Origin: Erysipelotrichales bacterium
Lineage (GTDB): Bacteria; Bacillota_I; Bacilli_A; Erysipelotrichales; Erysipelotrichaceae
Direction: 5' to 3'
Length of the DNA stretch: 53,490 nucleotides
Assembly (NCBI GenBank): GCA_017532345.1
Contig: JAFXJJ010000070.1
Coordinates: 1-53,490, forward strand
Shown here: positions 7,915 through 14,896 of the stretch, in pieces
Layout: every line of letters starts with the position of its first letter
How positions within the stretch are numbered: position 1 is the stretch's first letter
Notes under the pieces: model-generated
What the model was told of the DNA's origin: nothing
The model's database searches: none
The model's input: only the letters and a program-made list of their open reading frames with translations
Program-made: the position numbers and the translations under genes

Positions 7915-10020
7915 ATGAAATTTACATTTAGAGCAGCTCCAAACTATCGTCAACCACGTAGTACAAAACAAATTATGAAGGAATTAACATTAGCGTTATT
8001 AGTTGTATGTTTATTCGCTGTTGCATTCAACTTTATGTATTATGGTAGTGCTTATGCTGTGAAAGCTGCATTAATGTTAGTTGTTTCTTGTGCAGTTGCT
8101 GCTGTAGTTGAAGTAATTTGGGCTAAAATATGTAAAAAAGATATCAAAGAACATATAGCTGGTTCATTTCCATTTGTTACTGCATTAATCTTTGCTTTAA
8201 CATGTCCTATCGGAACACCTTTATATGCTGTTGGTGTTGGTAGCTTCTTTGCTATTTTCTTTGGTAAATTAATTTTCGGTGGCTTTGGTCACAATATCTT
8301 TAACCCTGCTGGTATTGGACGTGCTGTATTATTCTCAGCATTCTCTTCTCAAACAGTTGGTTATTTAGCTGGTGCTACTGCTACTAATCCAGTTGTTGCT
8401 GATGCAGTTTCTACTGTAACTCCTACAACTTATATGGCTGGTACATTAGGTTGGGTAGTAGAATCTGGTGAAGTAATGACTACATTCTTAGAACAATATG
8501 GTGGTTTATCAAACTTATTATTTGGTTTCTACCAAGGTGCTTTAGGTGAAACTTCAGCAATCTTATTAATTGTTATTGGTGTAGTATTAGCAATCCGTAA
8601 GGTTATTGACTGGAGAGTACCAACTATTTATGTTGGAACTGTATTTGTATTAGCATCTATTATTAGTGCTATGCATGGATTCGATATTCGTTATCCATTA
8701 TTCCACGTATTAACTGGTGGTTTATTATTTGGTGCAGTATTCATGGCTACAGACCCTGTTACAAATCCAATTAATCCTGCTGGACGTGTTGTTTATGCTT
8801 TAGGTTTAGGTATCTTAACAGTATTAATTCGTGTTAAGGCTAACTTACCTGAAGGTGTATTATACTCAATCTTATTAATGAATATGTTATCACCATTAAT
8901 TGATTCTGCTATGGATGGTAACCAAATTAAGAATTTAAAACGTAATATCACTATTAGTGGTGTTGTTGCTGCTGTTGGTGTTGCTACTGTTGCTGGTGTT
9001 GCAGGTGGCTTAGAAGCTAAAGAACCTGTTACAGCTATTACTGGTGGTGCTACATTAACAGTTGAAGATGCAACTAGCTCATTCCCTGCTACAGGTATTG
9101 AAACAAATGGTAATACTCATGTAGTTACAGTTAAGGGCTTCGCTGGGCAAAACGTAGTAACTGTTGAAACTGATGGTACTAAAGTAACTAAGGTATCTAT
9201 GACTGAAATCGGTGATACTCCAGGTATTGGTGATTTAGTTGATGATCCAGTATTCTTAGGACAATTCGTTGGTGTTGATGCTTCTGCTGACTTCACAGTT
9301 GATGCTGTAACAACAGCTACAAATACTTCTAAATCAGTTATGAGTGCTGTTTATGCTGCATTACATCCAGAAACAGTTGGGGCTGCAAGCAAAACTCCTG
9401 CTTCTGATTATTTCCCAGCTACAATTGATTCAGTAGATGGTAATGTTTATACAGTATCTGTACAAAGCTTTATGGGTACAAACGTATTAAAGATTACTTT
9501 AGATGGTTCTAAAATTACTTATGTTGAATTCGTTGAAATGGGAGATACTCCTGGATTTGTTGATAACTGTAATACTAATGACTTCTTAGGTCAATTTGAA
9601 GGTCAAGATGTATCAGCAGTTGAAGTTGATACAGTAAGTGGTGCTACTAAGTCATCTGAATCTGTATTAGCTGCTGTTTATGCAGTTGCTCAACAAGCTG
9701 GTGCTTCTGGTACTCCTGCTTCTGACTACTTCCCAGCTACAGTTGATTCAGTAGATGGTAATGTTTATACAGTATCTGTACAAAGCTTTATGGGTACTAA
9801 CGTAGTTAAAGTTACATTAGATGGTACAACTATTTCAAGTGTTGAATTTGTATCAAAAGGTGATACTCCTTCATTTGTAGATAACTGTGATACAGCTGAT
9901 TTCTTAGGTCAATTTGCTGGTCAAGATGTTAAGTCTGTAGCAGTTGATACAGTAAGTGGTGCTACAAAATCATCAGAATCTGTGCTTAGTGCAGTATATG
10001 CAGTAAGCCAACAAAATTAG
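7915..10020 (+). CDS. rnfD: RnfD fused to three FMN-binding-like repeats
   Basis: Residues 1-340 are a normal multi-pass RnfD. The family FMN-attachment segment here reads VSTVTPTT rather than SGATP, but keeps a threonine. The protein is 701 residues, about twice the usual size. After one extra hydrophobic helix (about 344-362) come three tandem units (about 384-480, 494-590 and 600-701). Each resembles an RnfG/FMN_bind domain, with a GDTPG/GDTPS block and a flavin-attachment motif. Units 2 and 3 carry canonical VSGATKSS (T578, T684); unit 1 has TTATNTS (T469). Units 2 and 3 are 106 codons apart and nearly identical in DNA, so duplicated recently. The added helix would place the repeats outside the cell, beside RnfG. 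Confidence 0.92.
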   Translation: MKFTFRAAPNYRQPRSTKQIMKELTLALLVVCLFAVAFNFMYYGSAYAVKAALMLVVSCAVAAVVEVIWAKICKKDIKEHIAGSFPFVTALIFALTCPIGTPLYAVGVGSFFAIFFGKLIFGGFGHNIFNPAGIGRAVLFSAFSSQTVGYLAGATATNPVVADAVSTVTPTTYMAGTLGWVVESGEVMTTFLEQYGGLSNLLFGFYQGALGETSAILLIVIGVVLAIRKVIDWRVPTIYVGTVFVLASIISAMHGFDIRYPLFHVLTGGLLFGAVFMATDPVTNPINPAGRVVYALGLGILTVLIRVKANLPEGVLYSILLMNMLSPLIDSAMDGNQIKNLKRNITISGVVAAVGVATVAGVAGGLEAKEPVTAITGGATLTVEDATSSFPATGIETNGNTHVVTVKGFAGQNVVTVETDGTKVTKVSMTEIGDTPGIGDLVDDPVFLGQFVGVDASADFTVDAVTTATNTSKSVMSAVYAALHPETVGAASKTPASDYFPATIDSVDGNVYTVSVQSFMGTNVLKITLDGSKITYVEFVEMGDTPGFVDNCNTNDFLGQFEGQDVSAVEVDTVSGATKSSESVLAAVYAVAQQAGASGTPASDYFPATVDSVDGNVYTVSVQSFMGTNVVKVTLDGTTISSVEFVSKGDTPSFVDNCDTADFLGQFAGQDVKSVAVDTVSGATKSSESVLSAVYAVSQQN
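9394..10017 (+). repeat. Two near-identical 318-bp coding repeats in rnfD
   Basis: The unit starting at 9394 recurs at 9712, an offset of 318 bp or 106 codons. Over long stretches the copies are identical at the DNA level, for example the block around 9427-9480 against 9745-9798. Each encodes one FMN-binding-like domain. The first, more diverged copy begins near 9065. This can misassemble and could change copy number by recombination. Confidence 0.9.
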
Positions 10021-10033
10021 GAGGTAACAACAT

Positions 10034-10543
10034 ATGAAGAAAAGTTTATATTTAGCGTTATTCCTAGCTTGGATTTGTGTGTTATCTGGTGGATTATTAG
10101 CTCTTGCTAATGATGTTACTGCTCCTGTTATTGCGAAAAATAAGGCACAAGCTGAAGCAGCTAGCTTCGATGAATTATTCGGTGCAGGTACAGAATATGT
10201 TGAAGTTACATTTGACCAAGCAACATATCCTCATGTTGAAAAAATCTTCCAAGCTGGTGCTGATAACTATGCTTATAAAGCAACTATCTATGGTTTCCAA
10301 AGCGACATTACATTCATCGTTGGTGTAGATGCTAGTGGAAATATTATGGGATTTGCTACATTAGCAAATGCTGATACTCCAGGTTTTGGTCTTCGTGTTA
10401 GTGATCAAGAATATGTAGACTTAATCATGGGTAAAGATATTACTAAAAATGTAGATACATTAGCTGGTGCTACTGTTTCTTCTAAAGCTGTTCAATCTGC
10501 TTTAGCTGAAGTTGGGCAACATTATGCTAATGAAGTTAAATAG
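10034..10543 (+). CDS. rnfG: Rnf complex subunit RnfG (covalent flavoprotein)
   Basis: This is the membrane-anchored extracytoplasmic electron carrier that holds covalent FMN. At 169 residues it has one N-terminal membrane helix (about 5-25) and an FMN_bind domain with ADTPGFG. The attachment motif DTLAGATVSS has flavin-acceptor threonine T147, with A in place of the usual S before GAT. The ATG at 10034 has GGAGG at its ideal distance, 13 nt after rnfD. Its FMN domain matches the repeats found in RnfD. Confidence 0.95.
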   Translation: MKKSLYLALFLAWICVLSGGLLALANDVTAPVIAKNKAQAEAASFDELFGAGTEYVEVTFDQATYPHVEKIFQAGADNYAYKATIYGFQSDITFIVGVDASGNIMGFATLANADTPGFGLRVSDQEYVDLIMGKDITKNVDTLAGATVSSKAVQSALAEVGQHYANEVK

Positions 10544-10554
10544 GAGGGGACACA

Positions 10555-11262
10555 ATGAACAGATGGAAAAACTTTACATCAGGGTTTGTTCGTGAAAACC
10601 CTGTATTCGGACTATACTTAGGTATTTGTTCAGTATTAGCTGTTTCTACAACAATTAACAATGCACTTGGTATGGGTGTTTGTGTTATCATTACATTATT
10701 ATTATCTAACGTTATTATTTCAGTAATGCGTGATATCGTTCCTAATGATATTCGTATCCCTGTATATATCGTTATTATCGCATCATTAGTTACAGTTGTT
10801 GAAATGTTAGTAAATGCTTTCTCACCTGCATTAGCAGAAAGCTTAGGTACATTCATTAGCTTAATCGTAGTTAACTGTATTATCTTAGGTCGTGCTGAAG
10901 CATTCGCATCTAAGAATGGTGTAGTAGATTCAATTTTAGACGCATTGGGTATGGGTTTAGGTTACACAGTATCATTATTAGCTATGGCTTTAATTCGTCA
11001 AGTTATTGGTACAGGTGTATTAGAATTTACTAATCCATTTGATGCTTCACAAATTATTTTCTCATTCACTATTATTCCTAGTGACTTTACAGTTTCATTA
11101 TTCTCTTCTGCACCAGGTGCTTTCTTAACATTCGGTATCTTAGCAGGTTTACTTGCTATGTATAATGGTAAGAAACAAGAAAAAGCAGAAGCTGAAGCAA
11201 AAGCAGCAAAAGCTGCAGCAGCTAAGGCAGCAGCTGAAGCTAAATTAAAGGAGGCTAAATAA
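10555..11262 (+). CDS. rnfE: Rnf complex subunit RnfE with Lys/Ala tail
   Basis: This integral membrane subunit, paired with RnfA, holds an intramembrane [2Fe-2S] cluster through the conserved cysteines C25 and C108 (the latter in VVNCIILGRAEAFA). The 235 residues include the core of about 204 residues and a tail of roughly 30 residues made almost only of Lys, Glu and Ala, a likely free helix or coiled coil on the membrane surface. The ATG at 10555 has an AGGAGGGG site. rnfA starts 2 nt after the stop. Confidence 0.95.
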   Translation: MNRWKNFTSGFVRENPVFGLYLGICSVLAVSTTINNALGMGVCVIITLLLSNVIISVMRDIVPNDIRIPVYIVIIASLVTVVEMLVNAFSPALAESLGTFISLIVVNCIILGRAEAFASKNGVVDSILDALGMGLGYTVSLLAMALIRQVIGTGVLEFTNPFDASQIIFSFTIIPSDFTVSLFSSAPGAFLTFGILAGLLAMYNGKKQEKAEAEAKAAKAAAAKAAAEAKLKEAK

Positions 11263-11264
11263 TT

Positions 11265-11840
11265 ATGGGAGAACTATTCACATTATTTATTTCAGCAGCA
11301 TTAATTGACAACATTATCTTATCTAAGTTTACAGGTATGTGTCCTTTCTTAGGTGTATCTAAGAAATCTAGTAGTGCAGTTGGTATGGGTGCTGCAGTAA
11401 CATTCGTTATCTTTGCGGCAGCTTTAGTAACTTATGGTCTTTACTATATGGTATTAGATCCACTTGATATTGAATATATGAAGTTAATCACATTTATCTT
11501 AGTTATTGCTTCATTAGTACAATTCGTAGAAATGGTAATTAAGAAATTCTCACCACCTTTATATAAGGCATTAGGTATCTACTTACCATTAATCACTACT
11601 AACTGTGCAGTATTATACGTAGTTCTTGAAAATATCGCTCAAAACTATAATTTCATTGAAATGGTAGTTTATTCATTAGGTGTTCCAGTTGGATTTATGT
11701 TAGTCATCGTAGTATTCTCAAAAATCCGTGAACGCTTAGAAGCTGCTGATACTCCTAAGTATTTCAAGGGGAATCCAATCGGTTTAATCACTTGTGCATT
11801 AATGGCAATGGCATTCAGTGGCTTAGCAGGATTAGTTTAG
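11265..11840 (+). CDS. rnfA: Rnf complex subunit RnfA
   Basis: This integral membrane subunit of 191 residues has six hydrophobic segments. The cysteines expected to ligate the shared [2Fe-2S] cluster are C26 in GMCPFLG and C114 in ITTNCAVLY. The length is standard. The ribosome site AAAGGAGG lies inside the end of rnfE. The next frame, a 57-residue Cys-rich peptide, starts 4 nt after the stop, before rnfB. Confidence 0.96.
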   Translation: MGELFTLFISAALIDNIILSKFTGMCPFLGVSKKSSSAVGMGAAVTFVIFAAALVTYGLYYMVLDPLDIEYMKLITFILVIASLVQFVEMVIKKFSPPLYKALGIYLPLITTNCAVLYVVLENIAQNYNFIEMVVYSLGVPVGFMLVIVVFSKIRERLEAADTPKYFKGNPIGLITCALMAMAFSGLAGLV

Positions 11841-11844
11841 AATT

Positions 11845-12018
11845 ATGAATAATATTGGTTATGCTTTAATATTTATGGCTATCATGGTTGGGATATTTAT
11901 TCTTACATATCTAGGTAATAAAAATACTCCAAAACCTGAAGGTTGTGAAGATTTAAAGGCTGATTGCGGAGGATGCCATGACATTAGTTGTGGACATCAT
12001 CCAGCGCATACAGAATAG
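11845..12018 (+). CDS. 57-residue Cys/His-rich membrane peptide in the rnf operon
   Basis: The frame lies between rnfA and rnfB and is easily missed. Residues 4-24 form one membrane helix, followed by KNTPKPEGC and a soluble tail with C34, C41, C44 and C49, plus H45, H51, H52 and H55. The CGGC segment echoes the NCGGCGYAGC cluster motif of RnfB. Single-TM Cys-rich peptides of this kind accompany FeoB and some redox complexes, but I cannot assign this one. Start ATG is 4 nt after rnfA's stop with no strong ribosome site, so it is probably translated by coupling. An AGGAGG for rnfB overlaps its stop codon. Confidence 0.8.
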   Translation: MNNIGYALIFMAIMVGIFILTYLGNKNTPKPEGCEDLKADCGGCHDISCGHHPAHTE

Positions 12019-12030
12019 GAGGATGAAGTC

Positions 12031-12348
12031 ATGACAAGTTTAATTAGTGCTGTAGTAGTAATGCTTGTTATCGGTGCTTTATTAGGTTTATTATTAGGTG
12101 TTGCTGATAAGTTCTTAGCTGTTCCTGTTGATCCTCGTGTTGAAACAGTATCAGGAATGCTTCCTAACTATAACTGTGGTGGATGCGGATATGCTGGTTG
12201 TTCTGGTTTAGCTGAAGCCCTAGTAAATGGTGAAGTTAAGAAAGTTTCTCAATGTAAACCAAGTAAAGAAGAAGCTCGTCAAAATATCGTTAAGTATTTG
12301 GCAGAGACTCCTGGTCCAGATGGCAATACAGTTACTGTAACAATGTAA
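12031..12348 (+). CDS. rnfB: Minimal RnfB lacking ferredoxin domains
   Basis: RnfB normally accepts electrons from ferredoxin and has an N-terminal anchor, a four-Cys [4Fe-4S] domain and one or more 2[4Fe-4S] ferredoxin modules, often 180-330 residues in total. This one is 105 residues. It has the membrane helix (about 7-27) and the four-Cys domain (C49, C52, C57, C75), then ends after a short APGPDG-like linker (TPGPDG). No CxxCxxC motif occurs downstream in any frame, and a strong terminator starts 11 nt after the stop, so this is a genuine end rather than a frameshift. Confidence 0.9.
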   Translation: MTSLISAVVVMLVIGALLGLLLGVADKFLAVPVDPRVETVSGMLPNYNCGGCGYAGCSGLAEALVNGEVKKVSQCKPSKEEARQNIVKYLAETPGPDGNTVTVTM

Positions 12349-12358
12349 TTACAAAAAG

Positions 12359-12391
12359 AGCTGTTGATAGATATATCAGCAGCTTTTTATT
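12359..12391 (+). terminator. Terminator of the rnf operon
   Basis: An 11-bp stem AGCTGTTGATA/TATCAGCAGCT with one G-U pair and loop GATA is flanked by A5 and followed by TTTTTATTT. Confidence 0.9.
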
Positions 12392-12512
12392 TCACATAAT
12401 TCAACATAATCATTACATAATTAAATGTAATATATTGAGTATACTAAGATTGTACAAAATAATAGTGTACATAAAGAATAAATAGAATAATTTGTCTTAA
12501 TCTCTCTCTACT

Positions 12513-12540
12513 AAAAATACCGTTAGTAAACGGTATTTTT
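12513..12540. terminator. Bidirectional terminator beside merR
   Basis: A perfect 12-bp stem AAAAATACCGTT/AACGGTATTTTT has loop AGTA. It lies 2 nt past the merR stop on the minus strand. The interval 12392-12512 upstream holds only two inverted repeats (ATTACAT/ATGTAAT at 12412-12431 and TGTAC/GTACA at 12451-12471) and a weak promoter-like pair (TTGAGT-17-AATAAT). Confidence 0.85.
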
Positions 12541-12542
12541 AT

Positions 12543-13283
12543 TTAGTCAGATACTTTAGTTGATAGACGAATTAAATAATCATCATAACTATTGGCGATA
12601 ATGTCACCACCAACAATATCAATATATAAATCAGATAATGGTTCTTTTACATGGTCAATTAACATATCGACATAAGGTTCAATCTTGTTTGGACTACCAT
12701 GATAATATAAAACAGCATAAGTACCTTTGGGTTGAATGATACAATTCTTATGCTTCTTTTTGATTTTCTTAAACCATACTCTTTTAATATTTTCTTCTTT
12801 AGCTAATATCTTTTCTTTGGGGTAATATGCACCAAAGAAGTATCCACTATTTAAGAAGTTGTAGAAGCCTTTTTTACTTTCTAATAGTTCTAGATACTCT
12901 GTATTTTGCTTTTCATATACAATCACATTCGTTTCATTGCTTAAAGCTTTCTCTATTTGAATTCTTGATGCTTCTAAGTAATAGGAAACGTTCTTTAGTT
13001 CTTCTAACTGTTTATTTACAGCTTCTTCTTGTTGCTTTAGATAATCGTGGTAGGTTTTTATATCACGGTTTTGAATGAAGGTACGGATATCTTCTAACGA
13101 CATTTTAAGGGCCTTTAATGCTTGAATAACAGCAAATGTATCTAGTTGGAAAATAGTGTAATAGCGATATCCATTTTCCTCAATTTTCTCTGGTTTAAAT
13201 AACCCGATTTCATCATAATAGAATAAAGTTCGTTTCTCAACGTTACATAATTTCGCAAATTCTCCTGTAGTATAATATTTCAT
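12543..13283 (-). CDS. MerR-family regulator with GyrI-like effector domain
   Basis: The 246-residue protein has an N-terminal MerR winged helix ([25 protein letters not shown], split across residues 3-27), the ENGYRYY wing, and a dimerisation coiled coil (about 75-120). A C-terminal region of about 125 residues resembles BmrR/GyrI drug-binding domains ([16 protein letters not shown]). Such proteins activate promoters with a 19-bp spacer in response to hydrophobic or cationic compounds. The ATG at 13283 has AGAGGT upstream. A MerR operator and matching 19-bp-spacer promoter at 13295-13325 point away from this gene. Confidence 0.92.
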   Translation of the reverse strand: MKYYTTGEFAKLCNVEKRTLFYYDEIGLFKPEKIEENGYRYYTIFQLDTFAVIQALKALKMSLEDIRTFIQNRDIKTYHDYLKQQEEAVNKQLEELKNVSYYLEASRIQIEKALSNETNVIVYEKQNTEYLELLESKKGFYNFLNSGYFFGAYYPKEKILAKEENIKRVWFKKIKKKHKNCIIQPKGTYAVLYYHGSPNKIEPYVDMLIDHVKEPLSDLYIDIVGGDIIANSYDDYLIRLSTKVSD

Positions 13284-13294
13284 AAAAATACCTC

Positions 13295-13325
13295 TTGACT
13301 ATCACGTTACGTTATAGTTTATCAT
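13295..13325 (+). promoter_or_regulatory. MerR-type promoter and operator (19-bp spacer)
   Basis: On the plus strand TTGACT (13295-13300) and TATCAT (13320-13325) are 19 bp apart, the hallmark of MerR-activated promoters. The spacer holds a dyad at 13299-13317, CTATCACGT-T-ACGTTATAG, with one mismatch in nine pairs. The same DNA lies just upstream of merR, so binding should also control merR. The plus-strand promoter faces 13326-13507, which holds no substantial reading frame. Confidence 0.75.
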
Positions 13326-13507
13326 AATAAATGTAAAGAGGCAAGGGCTTTGACTGGGGAGTTAAAAAGCTTTCTCTTACAATAAACATAATGGCAGAAA
13401 AAGAATTGAGAATATCTTGATACTACGGGAAAGCAGGTTACATTTTAGTATCAGACCTTGTTTCTAAACTGCAAAGGTAAGGATAAGTTTACTTATCCTT
13501 TTTTCTT
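13326..13507 (+). ncRNA. Candidate structured transcript under MerR control
   Basis: The stretch from the MerR-type promoter to a strong terminator (13479-13507) is about 165 nt and has no credible coding frame; the best is a 9-codon ATG frame without a ribosome site. It contains a split stem near 13335-13380 (AAGAG/CTCTT plus GCTTT/AAAGC), a perfect 8-bp stem TGATACTA/TAGTATCA (13418-13425 and 13446-13453), and the terminator hairpin. It does not match any RNA family I know. It could be a regulatory RNA, or a leader of the 13584 gene. Confidence 0.35.
13479..13507 (+). terminator. Terminator upstream of the secreted-protein gene
   Basis: The stem GGATAAG/CTTATCC with loop TTTA is followed by TTTTTTCTT. 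It separates the MerR-driven stretch from the gene at 13584. Confidence 0.85.
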
Positions 13508-13524
13508 ATTGTATATAAAAAGTG

Positions 13525-13553
13525 TTTTCAATTTTTAAAATTTATAGTATTAT
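13525..13553 (+). promoter_or_regulatory. Promoter of the secreted-protein gene
   Basis: TTTTCA (13525-13530) and TATTAT (13548-13553) are separated by 17 bp, 30 bp before the GTG start at 13584. Confidence 0.55.
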
Positions 13554-13583
13554 CAAAATATACATATTAATGGAGATGATGTT

Positions 13584-14198
13584 GTGAAAGGGATAGTTAA
13601 ACTATTAGTGATTTTTCTTAGTTTATTCATGATGAGTGTAAATGTATATGCTTCTACAGTTGATGTAACATTATATGATATCGTGAAGACTGGTGAAATT
13701 AAGATATACTATGATGATAGTGAAGATATATATGTGACAACTACATACCGTTTAAGAGAATTAAAGGATGATGGGGATGAAGCATATGACTATTATATAT
13801 TAGAAACTAATTCTTACTTTAATACAAATGGTAATGAATTAGAAATTACGCATTCCACTAATAATGCTGCAATTATTTTTGAAAGTGCTGATTTTGATGT
13901 GACTCGTTTAATGGGGAATGAAAATCGCTTTTTAACGTTCTTCTCAAAATTTAATAATTATACGAAAGTGAATTGTCGTATGATTGAAGATAGTGAAAAC
14001 ATTTGGACTTATACTCGCCAAATTTATGCTGTGAATCGATATTTTGATAATTCCTATACATTTAAGAATATGACTGCTTTTAGAGTAATGGAGAACAAAG
14101 AGGTACATATAAACTTAAAGGTGGACGGATCATTTAGTGAAGGTGATTTTAAGCATGTTAGTGAATCTATTGTTTATGATTCACTAAAGCAATATTAA
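13584..14198 (+). CDS. Secreted protein of unknown function
   Basis: The product is 204 residues. The N-terminus is a Sec signal peptide: KGIVK, a hydrophobic core to residue 22, then a VYA|ST-like cleavage site near residue 24. The mature part is rich in Tyr, Asp, Glu and Asn and looks beta-rich; no family is recognised. The start is GTG at 13584, with GGAG 8 nt upstream (13572-13575). The gene has its own promoter and stands alone; the terminator at 14311-14344 may end its transcript. Confidence 0.75.
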   Translation: MKGIVKLLVIFLSLFMMSVNVYASTVDVTLYDIVKTGEIKIYYDDSEDIYVTTTYRLRELKDDGDEAYDYYILETNSYFNTNGNELEITHSTNNAAIIFESADFDVTRLMGNENRFLTFFSKFNNYTKVNCRMIEDSENIWTYTRQIYAVNRYFDNSYTFKNMTAFRVMENKEVHINLKVDGSFSEGDFKHVSESIVYDSLKQY

Positions 14199-14310
14199 TC
14201 ACATATTATCACATAATCTAAACATATTTTAGTGAAAGTATTAATGTACTATAATATCAGCAAGTAAAAGACTTGCTTGATAATCCCTAAACAATAATAT
14301 TTATCCTCTC

Positions 14311-14344
14311 GAAAAACACCGGCCCCTACGGTGTTTTTCATTTA
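14311..14344 (+). terminator. Strong terminator before the toxin-antitoxin locus
   Basis: An 11-bp perfect stem GAAAAACACCG/CGGTGTTTTTC has a 7-nt loop and is followed by ATTTATTT. It lies 113 nt after the previous stop. Upstream, 14250-14255 TATAAT and a small hairpin (GCAAGT/ACTTGC at 14260-14276) leave open a short independent transcript. Confidence 0.8.
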
Positions 14345-14354
14345 TTTGATATTG

Positions 14355-14383
14355 TTGATTTATTGATATAGATATTGTATTAT
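14355..14383 (+). promoter_or_regulatory. Promoter of the Panacea/MazF-like locus
   Basis: TTGATT (14355-14360) and TATTAT (14378-14383) are separated by 17 bp, directly after the terminator at 14311-14344. Confidence 0.55.
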
Positions 14384-14437
14384 TTATCTAACATATGCAA
14401 GATAGAATGGAGATGAAAGAATACGTCTATAATTGAA

Positions 14438-14896
14438 GTGGCGGGATATGTGGTAAATTGGTATTATCAGAATCATGGGGTAATGATTGATGAGATACGT
14501 TTACATAAGTTACTTTATTTTATACAAAAAGAAAATTATAAATTATTCAATGAACCAGCATTTGATGAAGATTTTGTAGGTTGGGTACATGGACCTGTTT
14601 CGCTTGATGTTAGGCATAATATTGATAAGATAGTTAAGAGAGAGTGTACTAATTTAGAATTACGTGAGGTACTAGCAAATGTCTATGAGCGCTATGGAAA
14701 GTGTAGTGTTGAAGAACTAATTCAAGAAACACATAATGAAGTGCCTTGGCTTAAATCACGTAAGAATCATTTTAAAAATGATATTGGAAGTACAGTTATC
14801 TTAAAGAGTGATATAAGTGAATCAGTTATAGATAATGAACCATTTGACGAAATATGGGGTATGAGATATGAAGATCATGAAACCTATAATGAATAG
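14438..14896 (+). CDS. Panacea-domain (SocA/DUF4065-like) antitoxin
   Basis: The 152-residue frame carries the family core: VVNWYYQN, then LHKLLYFIQKENYKLF and DEDFVGWVHGPV. Panacea proteins neutralise diverse toxins encoded beside them, and here a MazF-like gene overlaps the 3' end. The start is uncertain. The frame has only a GTG at 14438, yet the codons just before it read K-N-T-S-I-I-E, the expected N-terminus of the domain. An ATG at 14413 with flanking GGAG is out of frame by one base, in an AAA run. Either a non-ATG start is used, or a one-base insertion or sequencing error has displaced the real start. Confidence 0.8.
   Translation: MAGYVVNWYYQNHGVMIDEIRLHKLLYFIQKENYKLFNEPAFDEDFVGWVHGPVSLDVRHNIDKIVKRECTNLELREVLANVYERYGKCSVEELIQETHNEVPWLKSRKNHFKNDIGSTVILKSDISESVIDNEPFDEIWGMRYEDHETYNE

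Noticed and set aside
9065..10017. CRISPR or non-coding tandem repeat
   Set aside because: The repeats are 318 bp, coding, and translate to FMN-binding-like domains in frame.
10536..10856. Open frame of about 100 codons antisense to rnfE
   Set aside because: It has no ribosome site or promoter and mirrors the codon bias of rnfE. Similar antisense frames over yceD (17742-18047) and smc (48264-48551) were rejected for the same reason.
12031..12542. RnfB shortened by a frameshift
   Set aside because: No ferredoxin CxxCxxC motif occurs downstream in any frame, and the operon terminator follows the stop at once.
13400..13470. Known riboswitch or SRP RNA
   Set aside because: The CGGGAAAGCAGG segment recalls the SRP core, but the order and spacing of the conserved loops do not match. 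No riboswitch consensus I know fits either.
14250..14310. Separate small RNA gene between 14250 and the terminator at 14311
   Set aside because: The TATAAT would start transcription inside the only upstream hairpin, and the -35 box is poor. The terminator is more simply that of the 13584 gene.
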